The notes beneath the pieces were generated by a model. It ran no database searches and was not told the origin of the DNA. It worked only from the letters and a program-made list of their open reading frames with translations. Both the position numbers and the translations under genes were made by a program. Positions 51,209 to 59,941 of a stretch of 64,000 nucleotides of DNA are shown piece by piece; positions within the stretch are counted from its first letter, which is position 1, and every line of letters begins with the position of its first letter. This stretch comes from Paenibacillus sp. MAHUQ-63. GTDB taxonomy: Bacteria > Bacillota > Bacilli > Paenibacillales > NBRC-103111. Location of the stretch: the NCBI RefSeq assembly GCF_028765165.1, contig NZ_JARADB010000005.1, positions 1-64,000 on the forward strand, read 5' to 3'.

Positions 51209-51513
51209 ACGCCGGTTTCCCCGGCCGTCACAGCCGTATAAGCCTCATCGTATTTGGCCGCCGAGCGGAAATCGAGCTCGGTCAAGCCGCCCGCATGCCA
51301 AGAGGTCAGGCGCAAAGTCACCATTTTGTAATCGACGGCGATCATCGGGTGATGGTTGTCCGCTTCGGCAATACCGGCAATCCGGTTGACAAAGTCTATC
51401 CCCTGCATGAATGCCGCAAATCGGTATTTACGCATCATCCATTTGTGATCATCCGTCGTCCAGCCGGAGAGCCGCTCCAACCTCTCGGTAATCTCAGTTT
51501 GCCCAAGCTTCAT
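51205..51513 (-). CDS. 4a-hydroxytetrahydrobiopterin dehydratase (PCD/DCoH)
   Basis: The 102-residue protein has the family motif set: GWTTDDHKWMMRKYRF near the N-terminus, EADNHHPMIAVDYKMV containing the catalytic His pair, and a LTSWHAGGLTELD end. PCD recycles pterin cofactor after aromatic amino-acid hydroxylation. In genomes without a hydroxylase it may have another role in folate or molybdopterin chemistry. No hydroxylase is in this window. It lies 23 bases downstream of recQ. Confidence 0.93.
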   Translation of the reverse strand: MKLGQTEITERLERLSGWTTDDHKWMMRKYRFAAFMQGIDFVNRIAGIAEADNHHPMIAVDYKMVTLRLTSWHAGGLTELDFRSAAKYDEAYTAVTAGETGV

Positions 51514-51536
51514 GCGTCAGCACTCTCCTTCCGGCA

Positions 51537-53348
51537 TCACTCATATTCGTAAACGGGCTCATGGGCTTCATTGTCTCCCGCATAGGTGCGAAGAAGCTCC
51601 AGGAAAGGCTTCCCGTAGTTGCGGTATTTGACCTCACCGACACCTTTGATCCGCAGCATCGCCGCCTCCGTCGTCGGACAGCTCTCGCTCATCTCACGAA
51701 GCGTACTGTCGGAGAAAATGATATACGGCGGCACCTTCTCCCGCGCCGCCATTTCCCGGCGCAGCAGCCGCAGCTGCTCGAACAGCGTATTGTCGATCGC
51801 CGCTGCCGCTCTGACCTGCTGCCGGCGCACCTTCTGGAATACTTGCTGCTTGCCTTGAAGCACTTCAGCCGCCGGCTGCATAAGCCGAACCACCGGATAC
51901 TGGCCGTCGGACAACTGCAGGTACCCCTCCGAAATCAGCACATTGATGAGATCCGATATCTCTTTCTCCGGCAAATCCCGCATGATGCCGTGCGTCGGCA
52001 GGCGGTCGAACCGGTAATCGACGATTTTCTTGGCCTTGGAGCCTTTGAGCACGGAGGCCACCATCGAAATCCCGAAGCGCTCGCCCATCCGCCGGATGCA
52101 GGAGAAAATTTTCTGCGCTTCGACGGTAATATCCACCGTATCCCGGTCATCCTTACAGGAGCTGCAGTTGCCGCATGTATCTTTGATATTCCGTTCGTCA
52201 AAGTAATGCAGGATCACGTTGCGCAAACAGCGCGGCGAGTAGCAGTAATCGATCATCGTCTGCAGCTTCTTGTATTCGTTCGCTTTGCGCTCCGGCGTCA
52301 GCTGGTTCTGCTCGATGAGAAACTTCTGCGTCATAATATCCTGCGCGCTGAACAGCAGAATGCATTCGCTCGGCTCCCCGTCACGCCCTGCACGGCCCGC
52401 CTCCTGGTAATAGGCTTCCATATTTTTGGGCATGTTGTAGTGGATCACGTAGCGCACATTCGATTTATCGATGCCCATCCCGAACGCATTCGTCGCGATC
52501 ATGACGCGAATGTCGTCATAAATAAACGCTTCCTGCATATAGGAGCGCTCATCGTCCGTTAAACCGGCGTGGTACTTGCCCGCGGCATAGCCTTTTTTGC
52601 GCAGCTGCTCGTACAGGTCCTCTACATCTTTGCGCGTTGCGGCATAAATAATGCCCGGCTGATGCGTATGCTCTTTCACATAATTCATAATGTAATCCCG
52701 CTTATTCTCTCCCCGAAGAATCGTCAGTTCGAGATTGTCCCGCGAGAAGCCGTTCACGAAAATGCCCGCATCCGTCAGCTCCAGCAATCTGGCGATGTCC
52801 GCCGTTACCTCCGCTGTCGCCGTAGCGGTGAAGGCCGCCACGATCGGCCGGTTGGGGAGCTCGCGAATGAACGGAGCAATCCCGACGTAGCTGGGCCGGA
52901 AATCATGCCCCCACTGGGAGACGCAGTGCGCCTCATCGATCGCCACGAACGGCAGATTCAGCGCTGCCATTCGCGCGCGAAAGCGCTCCGATTCCAGCCG
53001 CTCGGGCGCAATATACAGCAGCTTGTATTTGCCCTGCATCGCGCCCTGCATCCGCTGCTCGACTTCCCTGGCTTCCAGCGTGCTGTTAATGAATGTGGAC
53101 GGAACGCCCAGCGCATTCAGAGCATCCACCTGGTCTTTCATCAAAGAGATCAGCGGAGAAATGACGAGGGTTACCCCCTCCATCAGCAGCGCGGGAACTT
53201 GATAGCAGATGGATTTCCCTCCGCCCGTCGGCATAATGCCGAGCGTATCATTTCCTTGGAGCAGGTTGGAAATAATATTTTTCTGCCCTTCGCGAAACTC
53301 CGGGTACCCGTAGACTTGTTGTAAAACTTTCCTTGCCCCATCCAGCAT
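51537..53348 (-). CDS. recQ: ATP-dependent DNA helicase RecQ
   Basis: RecQ unwinds DNA 3' to 5' in recombination and fork repair. The 603-residue protein has motif 0 and I (MPTGGGKSICYQ), the DEAH-type box AIDEAHC followed by the aromatic loop SQWGHDFRPSY, motif VI GRAGRDGEPS, a zinc-binding RQC with CYSPRCLR, CGNCSSC, and a C-terminal HRDC domain. All domains of full-length RecQ are present. The ORF start beginning MLDGARKVLQQVYGY is normal for the family. Confidence 0.97.
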   Translation of the reverse strand: MLDGARKVLQQVYGYPEFREGQKNIISNLLQGNDTLGIMPTGGGKSICYQVPALLMEGVTLVISPLISLMKDQVDALNALGVPSTFINSTLEAREVEQRMQGAMQGKYKLLYIAPERLESERFRARMAALNLPFVAIDEAHCVSQWGHDFRPSYVGIAPFIRELPNRPIVAAFTATATAEVTADIARLLELTDAGIFVNGFSRDNLELTILRGENKRDYIMNYVKEHTHQPGIIYAATRKDVEDLYEQLRKKGYAAGKYHAGLTDDERSYMQEAFIYDDIRVMIATNAFGMGIDKSNVRYVIHYNMPKNMEAYYQEAGRAGRDGEPSECILLFSAQDIMTQKFLIEQNQLTPERKANEYKKLQTMIDYCYSPRCLRNVILHYFDERNIKDTCGNCSSCKDDRDTVDITVEAQKIFSCIRRMGERFGISMVASVLKGSKAKKIVDYRFDRLPTHGIMRDLPEKEISDLINVLISEGYLQLSDGQYPVVRLMQPAAEVLQGKQQVFQKVRRQQVRAAAAIDNTLFEQLRLLRREMAAREKVPPYIIFSDSTLREMSESCPTTEAAMLRIKGVGEVKYRNYGKPFLELLRTYAGDNEAHEPVYEYE

Positions 53349-53401
53349 AGCTTATATACACCTTTCTTTAATTCAGTCCAAACTCACGAGCCCGAAGCCT
53401 A

Positions 53402-53695
53402 TCAGACTAGATAGATGACGGATACCAGCTTCTCCCCATCGTGAACCTTCAGAACGTGATTGCCCGGATCATGACGGACCGAACCTACGCCGATCTGCAT
53501 GACGGGGCTGCTCCCTAATCCATAGAAAATATCGTCAGCCAACGTACGCAGGCATTCTTCCTGCTCATTGGGCTCCAGCTGCTCCCAATCGTCCGCGCTC
53601 ATATCCAGCAGCTCGTAAAACCCATTCACCATCTCAATGCCGCGCACGAAATCAGTCACAATATCCTTGTACTCTCTTCCGAATTTAATACCCAT
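53402..53695 (-). CDS. Conserved hypothetical protein
   Basis: This 97-residue acidic protein has a helical N-terminal part (DIVTDFVRGIEMVNGFYELLDM) and a beta-rich C-terminus ending VISVIYLV-like SVIYLV. I recognise no family. It lies upstream of recQ with a 53-base gap on the same strand, so it may share a transcript with recQ and the pterin dehydratase gene. AGGATGG overlaps the start region. Confidence 0.65.
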   Translation of the reverse strand: MGIKFGREYKDIVTDFVRGIEMVNGFYELLDMSADDWEQLEPNEQEECLRTLADDIFYGLGSSPVMQIGVGSVRHDPGNHVLKVHDGEKLVSVIYLV

Positions 53696-53887
53696 CCTTC
53701 AGTCTCCCTTCGGTAGCTATCCTTCTAGCTTCACTTTATCATATTATTAGATGGAATGCAGGGTTAACCGCTTACGACCCCGGATAAAAAATTCCCCTTT
53801 GGCATACACTGTGGAAATGGGCAATTTCGGAAAAAATCTGTTACTATGGAAGAAGGAATGTACCGCTCGGAGGGTAGGAAAGCACAC

Positions 53888-55480
53888 ATGCTGAAACTGC
53901 AGATTCCCAAAAATCGAATGAACTACCTAATCAAGCAAATCCCGCTGCATTTCGACGCTGCCGTTCTGGAGCAAGGGTGGGAGTATTATCACAAAGGCCG
54001 TGTGGCCGATGTCGATCTGAAGGGCACCAGCATTCAATCGACTGTAGCGGGCAAGAGACTGCACCAGACGACGGTCAATCTGGAACATTTTCCGGACAGC
54101 TCGTGCAGCTGCTCGTATGACGGCTTCTGCCAACATATCGGCGCTACCTTCTTCAGCCTGTATGCCCCTTATGGTCGGCCTGAGCTTTTGCTGCAGCAGT
54201 TGAAACAACAAATACACGCACGGAAAAAGCCCTTGCGCGGCGCCGCTCCGGCACAGGAGCGCAAAGAAGCGGCCAAGGCGAATACGCCGGTCGAAGAGGC
54301 GATGCCTGCCGACTGGCACCGTTTCTTCGAAGGGCGGTTTCACGGGTTTTCGATTTCGCACCAGCATTCGATCGAAACCTTCTATGAGTCCGCCCTGGAG
54401 TCGCTGCCCGGCTTCGCCGCCGAATGGAGAAGCACGGTGCGCGGCATCTACATGCTTCACATCGTGCTGTTCATGATGCGCAAAATCGAACAATTTTATC
54501 AGGATACGAAGAGCTCCTACTTGTCTTATTATCATGAGAACGGGTGCAAAATCGCCGCCAAAAATTGCGAGGATAAGCTCGTTGCCTTCGTCGAGGACAT
54601 GGATCTGAACGCCGCCTTCGAGGCGGAACCCAAGCATCTGCTGGCAACGCTCAGGATGCTCGGCGAATTCGCGCTGCAAGGCAAGGACAGTCCCATTGAC
54701 TGGCTGTTCGTCTACCGGTTCATCTGGTGGAAGCTGGCCGGCCAGACCGCAGCGCAGCAGGAGGAGAGCGAGCGGCTAGACACTCTTCTGGCCAAGAAAG
54801 AGCAGGTATCACGGAAGAAGGATACGCTGCTGACGGCCCGGGCGCATTTCCATATGATTCAGGGGGATCCCGAGAGCGCCTTCCAGCTGCTCAACCAGCT
54901 TGCCCACCCGCAAGCGAAGGATTATTTCTTATACCTGAATCATTACTACAACAACCGGGACTGGGATCTCATGCTGGTCTGGCTCCGCTGGTTATTCAAG
55001 TCCATTGCGCAGGCGAATCACGATGATTTCCGGACATTTTGCCAGTATTGGCTGGATACGACCAAGCATTTGGACTCCGACAGTGAATGGGTGCAGGTGA
55101 TGGAGTCCCTGCTGCCCCGGTCTTACTACTATTACACGGCGTATTTGCTGCAGACGAAGAGGTACCGCCAATGGGTGGACTTGCAGCTGGCGAACCGCAT
55201 TTCACCGCTGAATTTGTACGCCTTGGAGCTCAAGGCCATCGAAGAGCACGATGCGGCCCTGCTTCTTCCTCTGTATCACCAAGCCGCCGAACGGGCGGTT
55301 TTGGAGAAGAACCGTGCTTCCTATAAGACGGCGGTCCGGCTTCTGAAGAAGCTTCATGCCCTATACAAGCAATTAGGCCAGAACGATCGCTGGGAGCACT
55401 ATGTGTATCGTTTGGCGGATAAATTCTCGCGCCTGCGTGCCTTCCAGGAAGAGCTGAAGAAAGGAAAATGGATTCGATGA
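53888..55480 (+). CDS. SWIM zinc-finger protein, YwqB-like
   Basis: The 530-residue protein has a SWIM motif near residues 70-85 (CSCSYDGFCQH, the CxCxnCxH pattern) within a region seen next to Snf2 helicases, followed by ~430 residues of helical repeats. In B. subtilis YwqB (SWIM) is encoded beside YwqA (SNF2), and here the stop overlaps the SNF2 start (ATGA). Other in-frame ATGs lie 30 and 42 bases upstream with worse sites. The two products likely act together on DNA or chromatin-like complexes. Confidence 0.83.
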   Translation: MLKLQIPKNRMNYLIKQIPLHFDAAVLEQGWEYYHKGRVADVDLKGTSIQSTVAGKRLHQTTVNLEHFPDSSCSCSYDGFCQHIGATFFSLYAPYGRPELLLQQLKQQIHARKKPLRGAAPAQERKEAAKANTPVEEAMPADWHRFFEGRFHGFSISHQHSIETFYESALESLPGFAAEWRSTVRGIYMLHIVLFMMRKIEQFYQDTKSSYLSYYHENGCKIAAKNCEDKLVAFVEDMDLNAAFEAEPKHLLATLRMLGEFALQGKDSPIDWLFVYRFIWWKLAGQTAAQQEESERLDTLLAKKEQVSRKKDTLLTARAHFHMIQGDPESAFQLLNQLAHPQAKDYFLYLNHYYNNRDWDLMLVWLRWLFKSIAQANHDDFRTFCQYWLDTTKHLDSDSEWVQVMESLLPRSYYYYTAYLLQTKRYRQWVDLQLANRISPLNLYALELKAIEEHDAALLLPLYHQAAERAVLEKNRASYKTAVRLLKKLHALYKQLGQNDRWEHYVYRLADKFSRLRAFQEELKKGKWIR

Positions 55481-58338
55481 TCGAAACCAGCACGCTAACG
55501 GTACATGTAAGCTCCCTCCCCGCCGGTTCCCTGTTTCTGTGGGGTTCCCGTGCCAATGGGGGCATCTGGGATGCGCTCGATTTGAAAAATATGCTGTTCG
55601 CCTGGCATCGCGCCTCCTTCTACGGCACCTTCATGGAGCCGAGCGAATGGCAGAACCGCGAAGGCATCGAGCTGCAGCCGCTGGAGGCGCTCGACTATTT
55701 CAGCGATCCGCAGCCTGTCCAGCATCTGCAGCTTAACTGGCATCAGGACTGTGCGGATTTCATCCGCCTGGCCCCTGCGGTTCGCGAGGCGCTGGCCTCC
55801 GGCAGCTTCATGCCGGACTACGAGAAGTGGAAAGCCGGCGAAATCGGCTGGAAGCTGCAGCTGCCGGAAGAGCTGCAAGCGCTGGAGTCCCCCGCCGTCT
55901 CCCGCTGGATTCATGCGCTCATTCCCGAGTGGGTGGAGGCGGACGGCCTCATGAAGGATACGCTGCGCAAGCTCGAATCCGCATACCCGCTCATGCGCCG
56001 GGGCGAGCTCGCCGCCGATCTCTGGCTCGACGAGGAGGATTGGCTCGTCGCCATCGGCTGGCGCCAGGACCGGTCGCCGATGCGCACGTGCCTGCAGCTC
56101 GCGGAGCCCGATCTGGCGCACGGCGCAGGCTGGCAGCTGCGCGTGCTGCTGCAGGACCGGCTTACGCCGGAGGTGCTGCGCACCGTGACGCCGGCCGGCG
56201 AGCCGGTGCCGGGCGAGCTGCCGCTGCCGGAGGCGTGGCAGGCCGAGCTGAGCCGCGTCACCCGCGACGCGGCCAAATGGGTCCGCATCCTGCCATGGCT
56301 GGATGCGGGGGAAGGCGTCCTCCGCCAGACGCTCACGGAGGAGGAGGCTTGGCGCTTCCTCGCAGAGGGAAGCGTGCGGCTTGTGGAGGCCGGGACGAGC
56401 GTATTCCTCCCGGCCTGGTGGGAGCGCATCCGCAAGATGAAGCCGAAGCTGCGCGCGAAGATCAAATCTTCCGTCGGTTCGGGACGGGAGACGATGTTCG
56501 GGCTGACCCAGCTGATGCAGTTCGACTGGAAGCTGGCTGTGGGGGATCTGGAGCTGACGGAAGAGGAGTTCCGTTTGCTGCTGGAAGAGAAACGCAAGCT
56601 GATCCAGATTCGCGGCAACTGGATTCAGCTCGACCCGCAATTCATGGCCCAGGTCGAACAGATTATGAAGCAGGTGCAGAAGAAGCAAGGCTTGTCCTTC
56701 CGCGACGTGCTGGAGCTGCACTTCGCCGGCGACGCCGGCGGGCTGCTGCCTGCGGAGGATGACCCCGATGCGATGCGCTACATCGAGATGGAGGTCGAGC
56801 TGAACGAGCAGCTGCGCCACATGGTCGATCAGCTGACGCAGACTGCAGCGATACCTACGGTGGAGCCGCCGGCGAGCTTCCATGGCTCGCTGCGCCACTA
56901 TCAGGTGGACGGCATCTCATGGCTGCTCTTCCTGCGGCGCTTCGGCCTTGGCGGCTGTCTGGCCGACGATATGGGACTGGGGAAGACGATCCAGTGGATT
57001 ACCTACTTGCTCACAGTCAAGGAGAACGAACAGCCGGAGGCTCCCTCCCTGCTGATCTGCCCGACCTCCGTGCTCGGGAACTGGCAGATGGAGCTGAAGC
57101 GTTTCGCCCCTTCGCTCAAGGTGCATTTGCATTACGGTCCGCAGCGGCTGAAAGGCCCGGCTTTTGAGGACGCCGTAAGTAAAGTCGATTTGGTGCTTAC
57201 CTCTTATACACTTTCGCATCTGGACGAAACGGAGCTGGGCAGTGTCGCCTGGAACTCCATCTGTCTGGACGAAGCGCAAAATATTAAGAACGCTTATACG
57301 AAGCAAGCCTCGGCAATCCGCCGGTTGAACGGCTATCATCGCATTGCCCTGACGGGTACCCCGATTGAGAACCGGCTCACGGAGCTGTGGTCGATCTTCG
57401 ATTTCGTGAACCCGGGGTATTTGGGTACCGTGCGCGAATTTACGCACCGGTACGTGAATGCGATCGAGAAGACGCGCGACAGCGAGATGATCGGCAAGGT
57501 GCAGAAGCTGATTCGACCGTTCCTGCTGCGCCGCGAGAAGAAGGACCCTGCGATTCAGTTGGATTTGCCGGAGAAGAACGAGTCCAAAACGTTCATCTCG
57601 TTAACCGCCGAGCAGGGCTCGCTATACGAGAACTATATTCAAGACATGTTCGACCGGCTGGATAAGCTCTCGGCGATGGAGCGCCGCGGGCTCATACTCG
57701 CCGCGCTGACGAAGCTCAAGCAGGTGTGCAACCACCCGGCCTTGCTGCTCAAGGAAGGGCTGTCCGCCCCTTGGAGCGGACGTTCGAACAAGCTGGAACG
57801 GTTGCTGGAGATGGTGCAGGAGCTGCGCCAGGAAGGGGACAAATGCTTGATTTTCACGCAGTTTGTGGAGACGGGCAACCTGCTGCAGCACGTGCTGCAG
57901 CAGGAGCTTGGCGAACCCGTATTGTTCCTGCACGGCGGCACATCCAAGGCCGGGCGCGATGAGATGATCGCGCATTTCCAAGACGCCAGCGTGCCGGCTG
58001 CGGAACAGCGCAATGTGTTTATTTTATCGCTGAAGGCCGGGGGCATCGGACTGAATCTGACGGCGGCGAATCATGTGTTCCATTATGATCGCTGGTGGAA
58101 TCCCGCCGTCGAGAATCAGGCGACGGACCGGGCTTTCCGCATCGGGCAGACGCGCCATGTGCAGGTGCACAAGTTCGTCACGCTCGGCACGCTGGAGGAA
58201 CGGATCGACGAGATGATCGAGCGCAAGCTCGGCCTAAGCCAGCAGATCGTCGGCTCCGGCGAGAACTGGATCACCGAGCTGTCGACCGACGAGCTGCGCG
58301 ACTTGTTCTCGCTGCGCCGCGAGTGGGTCGAGGCTTAG
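55477..58338 (+). CDS. ywqA: SNF2-family DEAD/DEAH helicase, YwqA-like
   Basis: The 953-residue protein has a ~460-residue N-terminal region, then a bacterial-type SNF2 N domain with Walker A DDMGLGKTIQ, LDEAQNIKN (the DEAQ box) and ALTGTPIENR, and a C-terminal helicase domain with LKAGGIGLNL and QATDRAFRIGQ. These translocate on double-stranded DNA to remodel protein-DNA complexes; RapA-like and prophage-type members exist. An ATG nine bases upstream is in frame, but ATGA overlap with the SWIM gene favours this one. The SWIM protein is probably its partner. Confidence 0.92.
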   Translation: MIETSTLTVHVSSLPAGSLFLWGSRANGGIWDALDLKNMLFAWHRASFYGTFMEPSEWQNREGIELQPLEALDYFSDPQPVQHLQLNWHQDCADFIRLAPAVREALASGSFMPDYEKWKAGEIGWKLQLPEELQALESPAVSRWIHALIPEWVEADGLMKDTLRKLESAYPLMRRGELAADLWLDEEDWLVAIGWRQDRSPMRTCLQLAEPDLAHGAGWQLRVLLQDRLTPEVLRTVTPAGEPVPGELPLPEAWQAELSRVTRDAAKWVRILPWLDAGEGVLRQTLTEEEAWRFLAEGSVRLVEAGTSVFLPAWWERIRKMKPKLRAKIKSSVGSGRETMFGLTQLMQFDWKLAVGDLELTEEEFRLLLEEKRKLIQIRGNWIQLDPQFMAQVEQIMKQVQKKQGLSFRDVLELHFAGDAGGLLPAEDDPDAMRYIEMEVELNEQLRHMVDQLTQTAAIPTVEPPASFHGSLRHYQVDGISWLLFLRRFGLGGCLADDMGLGKTIQWITYLLTVKENEQPEAPSLLICPTSVLGNWQMELKRFAPSLKVHLHYGPQRLKGPAFEDAVSKVDLVLTSYTLSHLDETELGSVAWNSICLDEAQNIKNAYTKQASAIRRLNGYHRIALTGTPIENRLTELWSIFDFVNPGYLGTVREFTHRYVNAIEKTRDSEMIGKVQKLIRPFLLRREKKDPAIQLDLPEKNESKTFISLTAEQGSLYENYIQDMFDRLDKLSAMERRGLILAALTKLKQVCNHPALLLKEGLSAPWSGRSNKLERLLEMVQELRQEGDKCLIFTQFVETGNLLQHVLQQELGEPVLFLHGGTSKAGRDEMIAHFQDASVPAAEQRNVFILSLKAGGIGLNLTAANHVFHYDRWWNPAVENQATDRAFRIGQTRHVQVHKFVTLGTLEERIDEMIERKLGLSQQIVGSGENWITELSTDELRDLFSLRREWVEA

Positions 58339-58411
58339 ACGGATGCTTGAACGGCGCCGCCGTACATGCCTTTCCGCGTGCCGGGCACGCGGGTTGCTCC
58401 GCCATACTCTG

Positions 58412-58441
58412 AAGACCTGCGTATTCTGCAGGTCTTTTCTT
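58412..58441 (+). terminator. Intrinsic terminator of the SWIM-SNF2 operon
   Basis: AGACCTGC and GCAGGTCT pair around a seven-base loop and are followed by TTTCTT, about 75 bases after the SNF2 stop. Confidence 0.85.
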
Positions 58442-58449
58442 ATATAAAA

Positions 58450-58531
58450 AACCTGCAGAGCGCACAGGAATTTACCCGGAATGGGCTGAATGGTCCCATT
58501 TCTACCGAATTTCCTGTCCGTCTTGCAGGTT
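58450..58531. repeat. 82-bp imperfect inverted repeat
   Basis: AACCTGCA and TGCAGGTT ends enclose further paired blocks CAGGAA/TTCCTG and AATGGG/CCCATT around a ~9-base loop. It lies between the operon terminator and the YkuI-like gene. Its end sequence ACCTGCA resembles the terminator stem just before it. Confidence 0.65.
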
Positions 58532-58550
58532 ATCCCGTCCCAAGCTCCCT

Positions 58551-59738
58551 CTAAATCAGCAAATCCAAAAACAAATAAAAGCCTTCCCCCAACGCACAAG
58601 AGTAGGTCTGAATCTGCTGCGACGTATCCAAGTCCGTATACACTTGGGATAGCATCCCTTGCTTCTGCAAGTTCATCATGAGAATGTTGGAGATGAAATA
58701 GGGACGCCACGTCCAATTGGCCCCCCGGTAGCTGACATCCTTGCTCCAGATCTCGGCTTTGCGGATGTAGTTGGAGGAGATTTGATAGCCGTCCTCCCGG
58801 CATATGTACATACGGATACAATTATCCGTCACGGATTGCAGGGTACGCTCAATAACCTGATCCGCATCTTCAGCCGTAGCAATGGAGACTGCTGTATGGA
58901 TCAACGCATCCAAACGATGGTGAACGGCCAACAGACGGCTGTAGCGATCGAACTCCTCTTGGCCGAAGAGGCTCATTTCCTCCTTCAGCAGCGGCTTGAA
59001 TGCATCCTTGTGCTGGAAGTAAGGCTCCGCCTTCGAGAATAAATACCCTTGCACATAACGGGCTCCGGTTTGCAGCGCATGGTGCAGCTCCTGCTTCGTT
59101 TCCACCCCTTCGACAAGCAAGGACGCGCCTATCTGCCCGGCCAGAATGGAAAACGACTGCATCAACGCTTTGTATCCGGCATGAACGGCGCTTTTCTTCA
59201 ACAGGTTAAGGTCGATTTTCAATATTTTCGGCTCGAGACTGGCGATGCGGTCGAAATTGCTAAACCCGCTTCCGACATCGTCAATCGCAACGGTACAACC
59301 GAATTCCCGGTACAATTCCACAATTTGCGTAAGCTCCTGCAGCTTCCCCGTGAATTCCTCCTCGGTAATTTCGATCACAATCTGTGCAGGATCGATGCGA
59401 TATTTCCGCAGAAGTTCAAGGGTCGGCAGCACACCTGTGCGCTTGTAGGTCCTGTAGATCCACGAAGGCTTCAAGTTGATAAACAAGGCACTTGGGACGT
59501 TCGCAGCGTTAAGCTGTTCGATCGCCCGCTCTCTGAGGTGCCGGTCAACGAGCAGATGCATATCTTCGGGGATGTCCGGATCATTGAAGAAAGGTCCCAA
59601 ACTTTCGATCTGCCCGTCCCTCATCCGCCTGCCCAACGTTTCGTAACCGATGATTTCCTGCGTCTGAAGCGAAAGGATAGGCTGAAAGAATGGACGGACT
59701 TCATGCCGCAGCGGAATCCTGCTGTCTTTAACCCTCAC
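58551..59738 (-). CDS. ykuI: EAL-domain c-di-GMP-binding protein, YkuI-like
   Basis: The 395-residue protein has an EAL domain (about 15-255) and a PAS-like C-terminal domain whose NWTWRPYFISNIL segment closely resembles B. subtilis YkuI. Its EAL motif reads ETL and other catalytic positions vary (DDVGSGFSN kept, EGVETKQEL kept), so it may bind rather than cleave c-di-GMP. The GTG start with GAGGGGG upstream gives the same N-terminal length as YkuI; an ATG 14 codons earlier has no ribosome-binding site. Confidence 0.85.
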   Translation of the reverse strand: MRVKDSRIPLRHEVRPFFQPILSLQTQEIIGYETLGRRMRDGQIESLGPFFNDPDIPEDMHLLVDRHLRERAIEQLNAANVPSALFINLKPSWIYRTYKRTGVLPTLELLRKYRIDPAQIVIEITEEEFTGKLQELTQIVELYREFGCTVAIDDVGSGFSNFDRIASLEPKILKIDLNLLKKSAVHAGYKALMQSFSILAGQIGASLLVEGVETKQELHHALQTGARYVQGYLFSKAEPYFQHKDAFKPLLKEEMSLFGQEEFDRYSRLLAVHHRLDALIHTAVSIATAEDADQVIERTLQSVTDNCIRMYICREDGYQISSNYIRKAEIWSKDVSYRGANWTWRPYFISNILMMNLQKQGMLSQVYTDLDTSQQIQTYSCALGEGFYLFLDLLI

Positions 59739-59890
59739 GGTCTGCGCCCCCTCAAAATTAGCCTCCATGTTCTCATACATAACACGGGAATAAGTATGAA
59801 TAGTATTTTAAACGACATTGTCGGATCTTGCAACGAATTCATGACAGGAAACTTGACACGATTGTTTTTTGAAGGAATTTTGTTGGGCGT

Positions 59891-59897
59891 TGTCGAA
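59891..59897 (+). promoter_or_regulatory. Candidate Spo0A box
   Basis: TGTCGAA, the exact 0A-box core, lies 45 bases before the start of the hybrid kinase gene in the divergent region with ykuI. A seven-base match can occur by chance; no clear promoter was found next to it. Confidence 0.3.
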
Positions 59898-59941
59898 TTT
59901 TATGTAAATTCAATTTATTCTATGTAGAATTTAGGTGACCC

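Noticed and set aside
55495..56898. 467-codon minus-strand frame
   Set aside because: It is antisense to the N-terminal half of the SNF2 gene, with Arg/Leu/His-rich composition typical of shadow frames.
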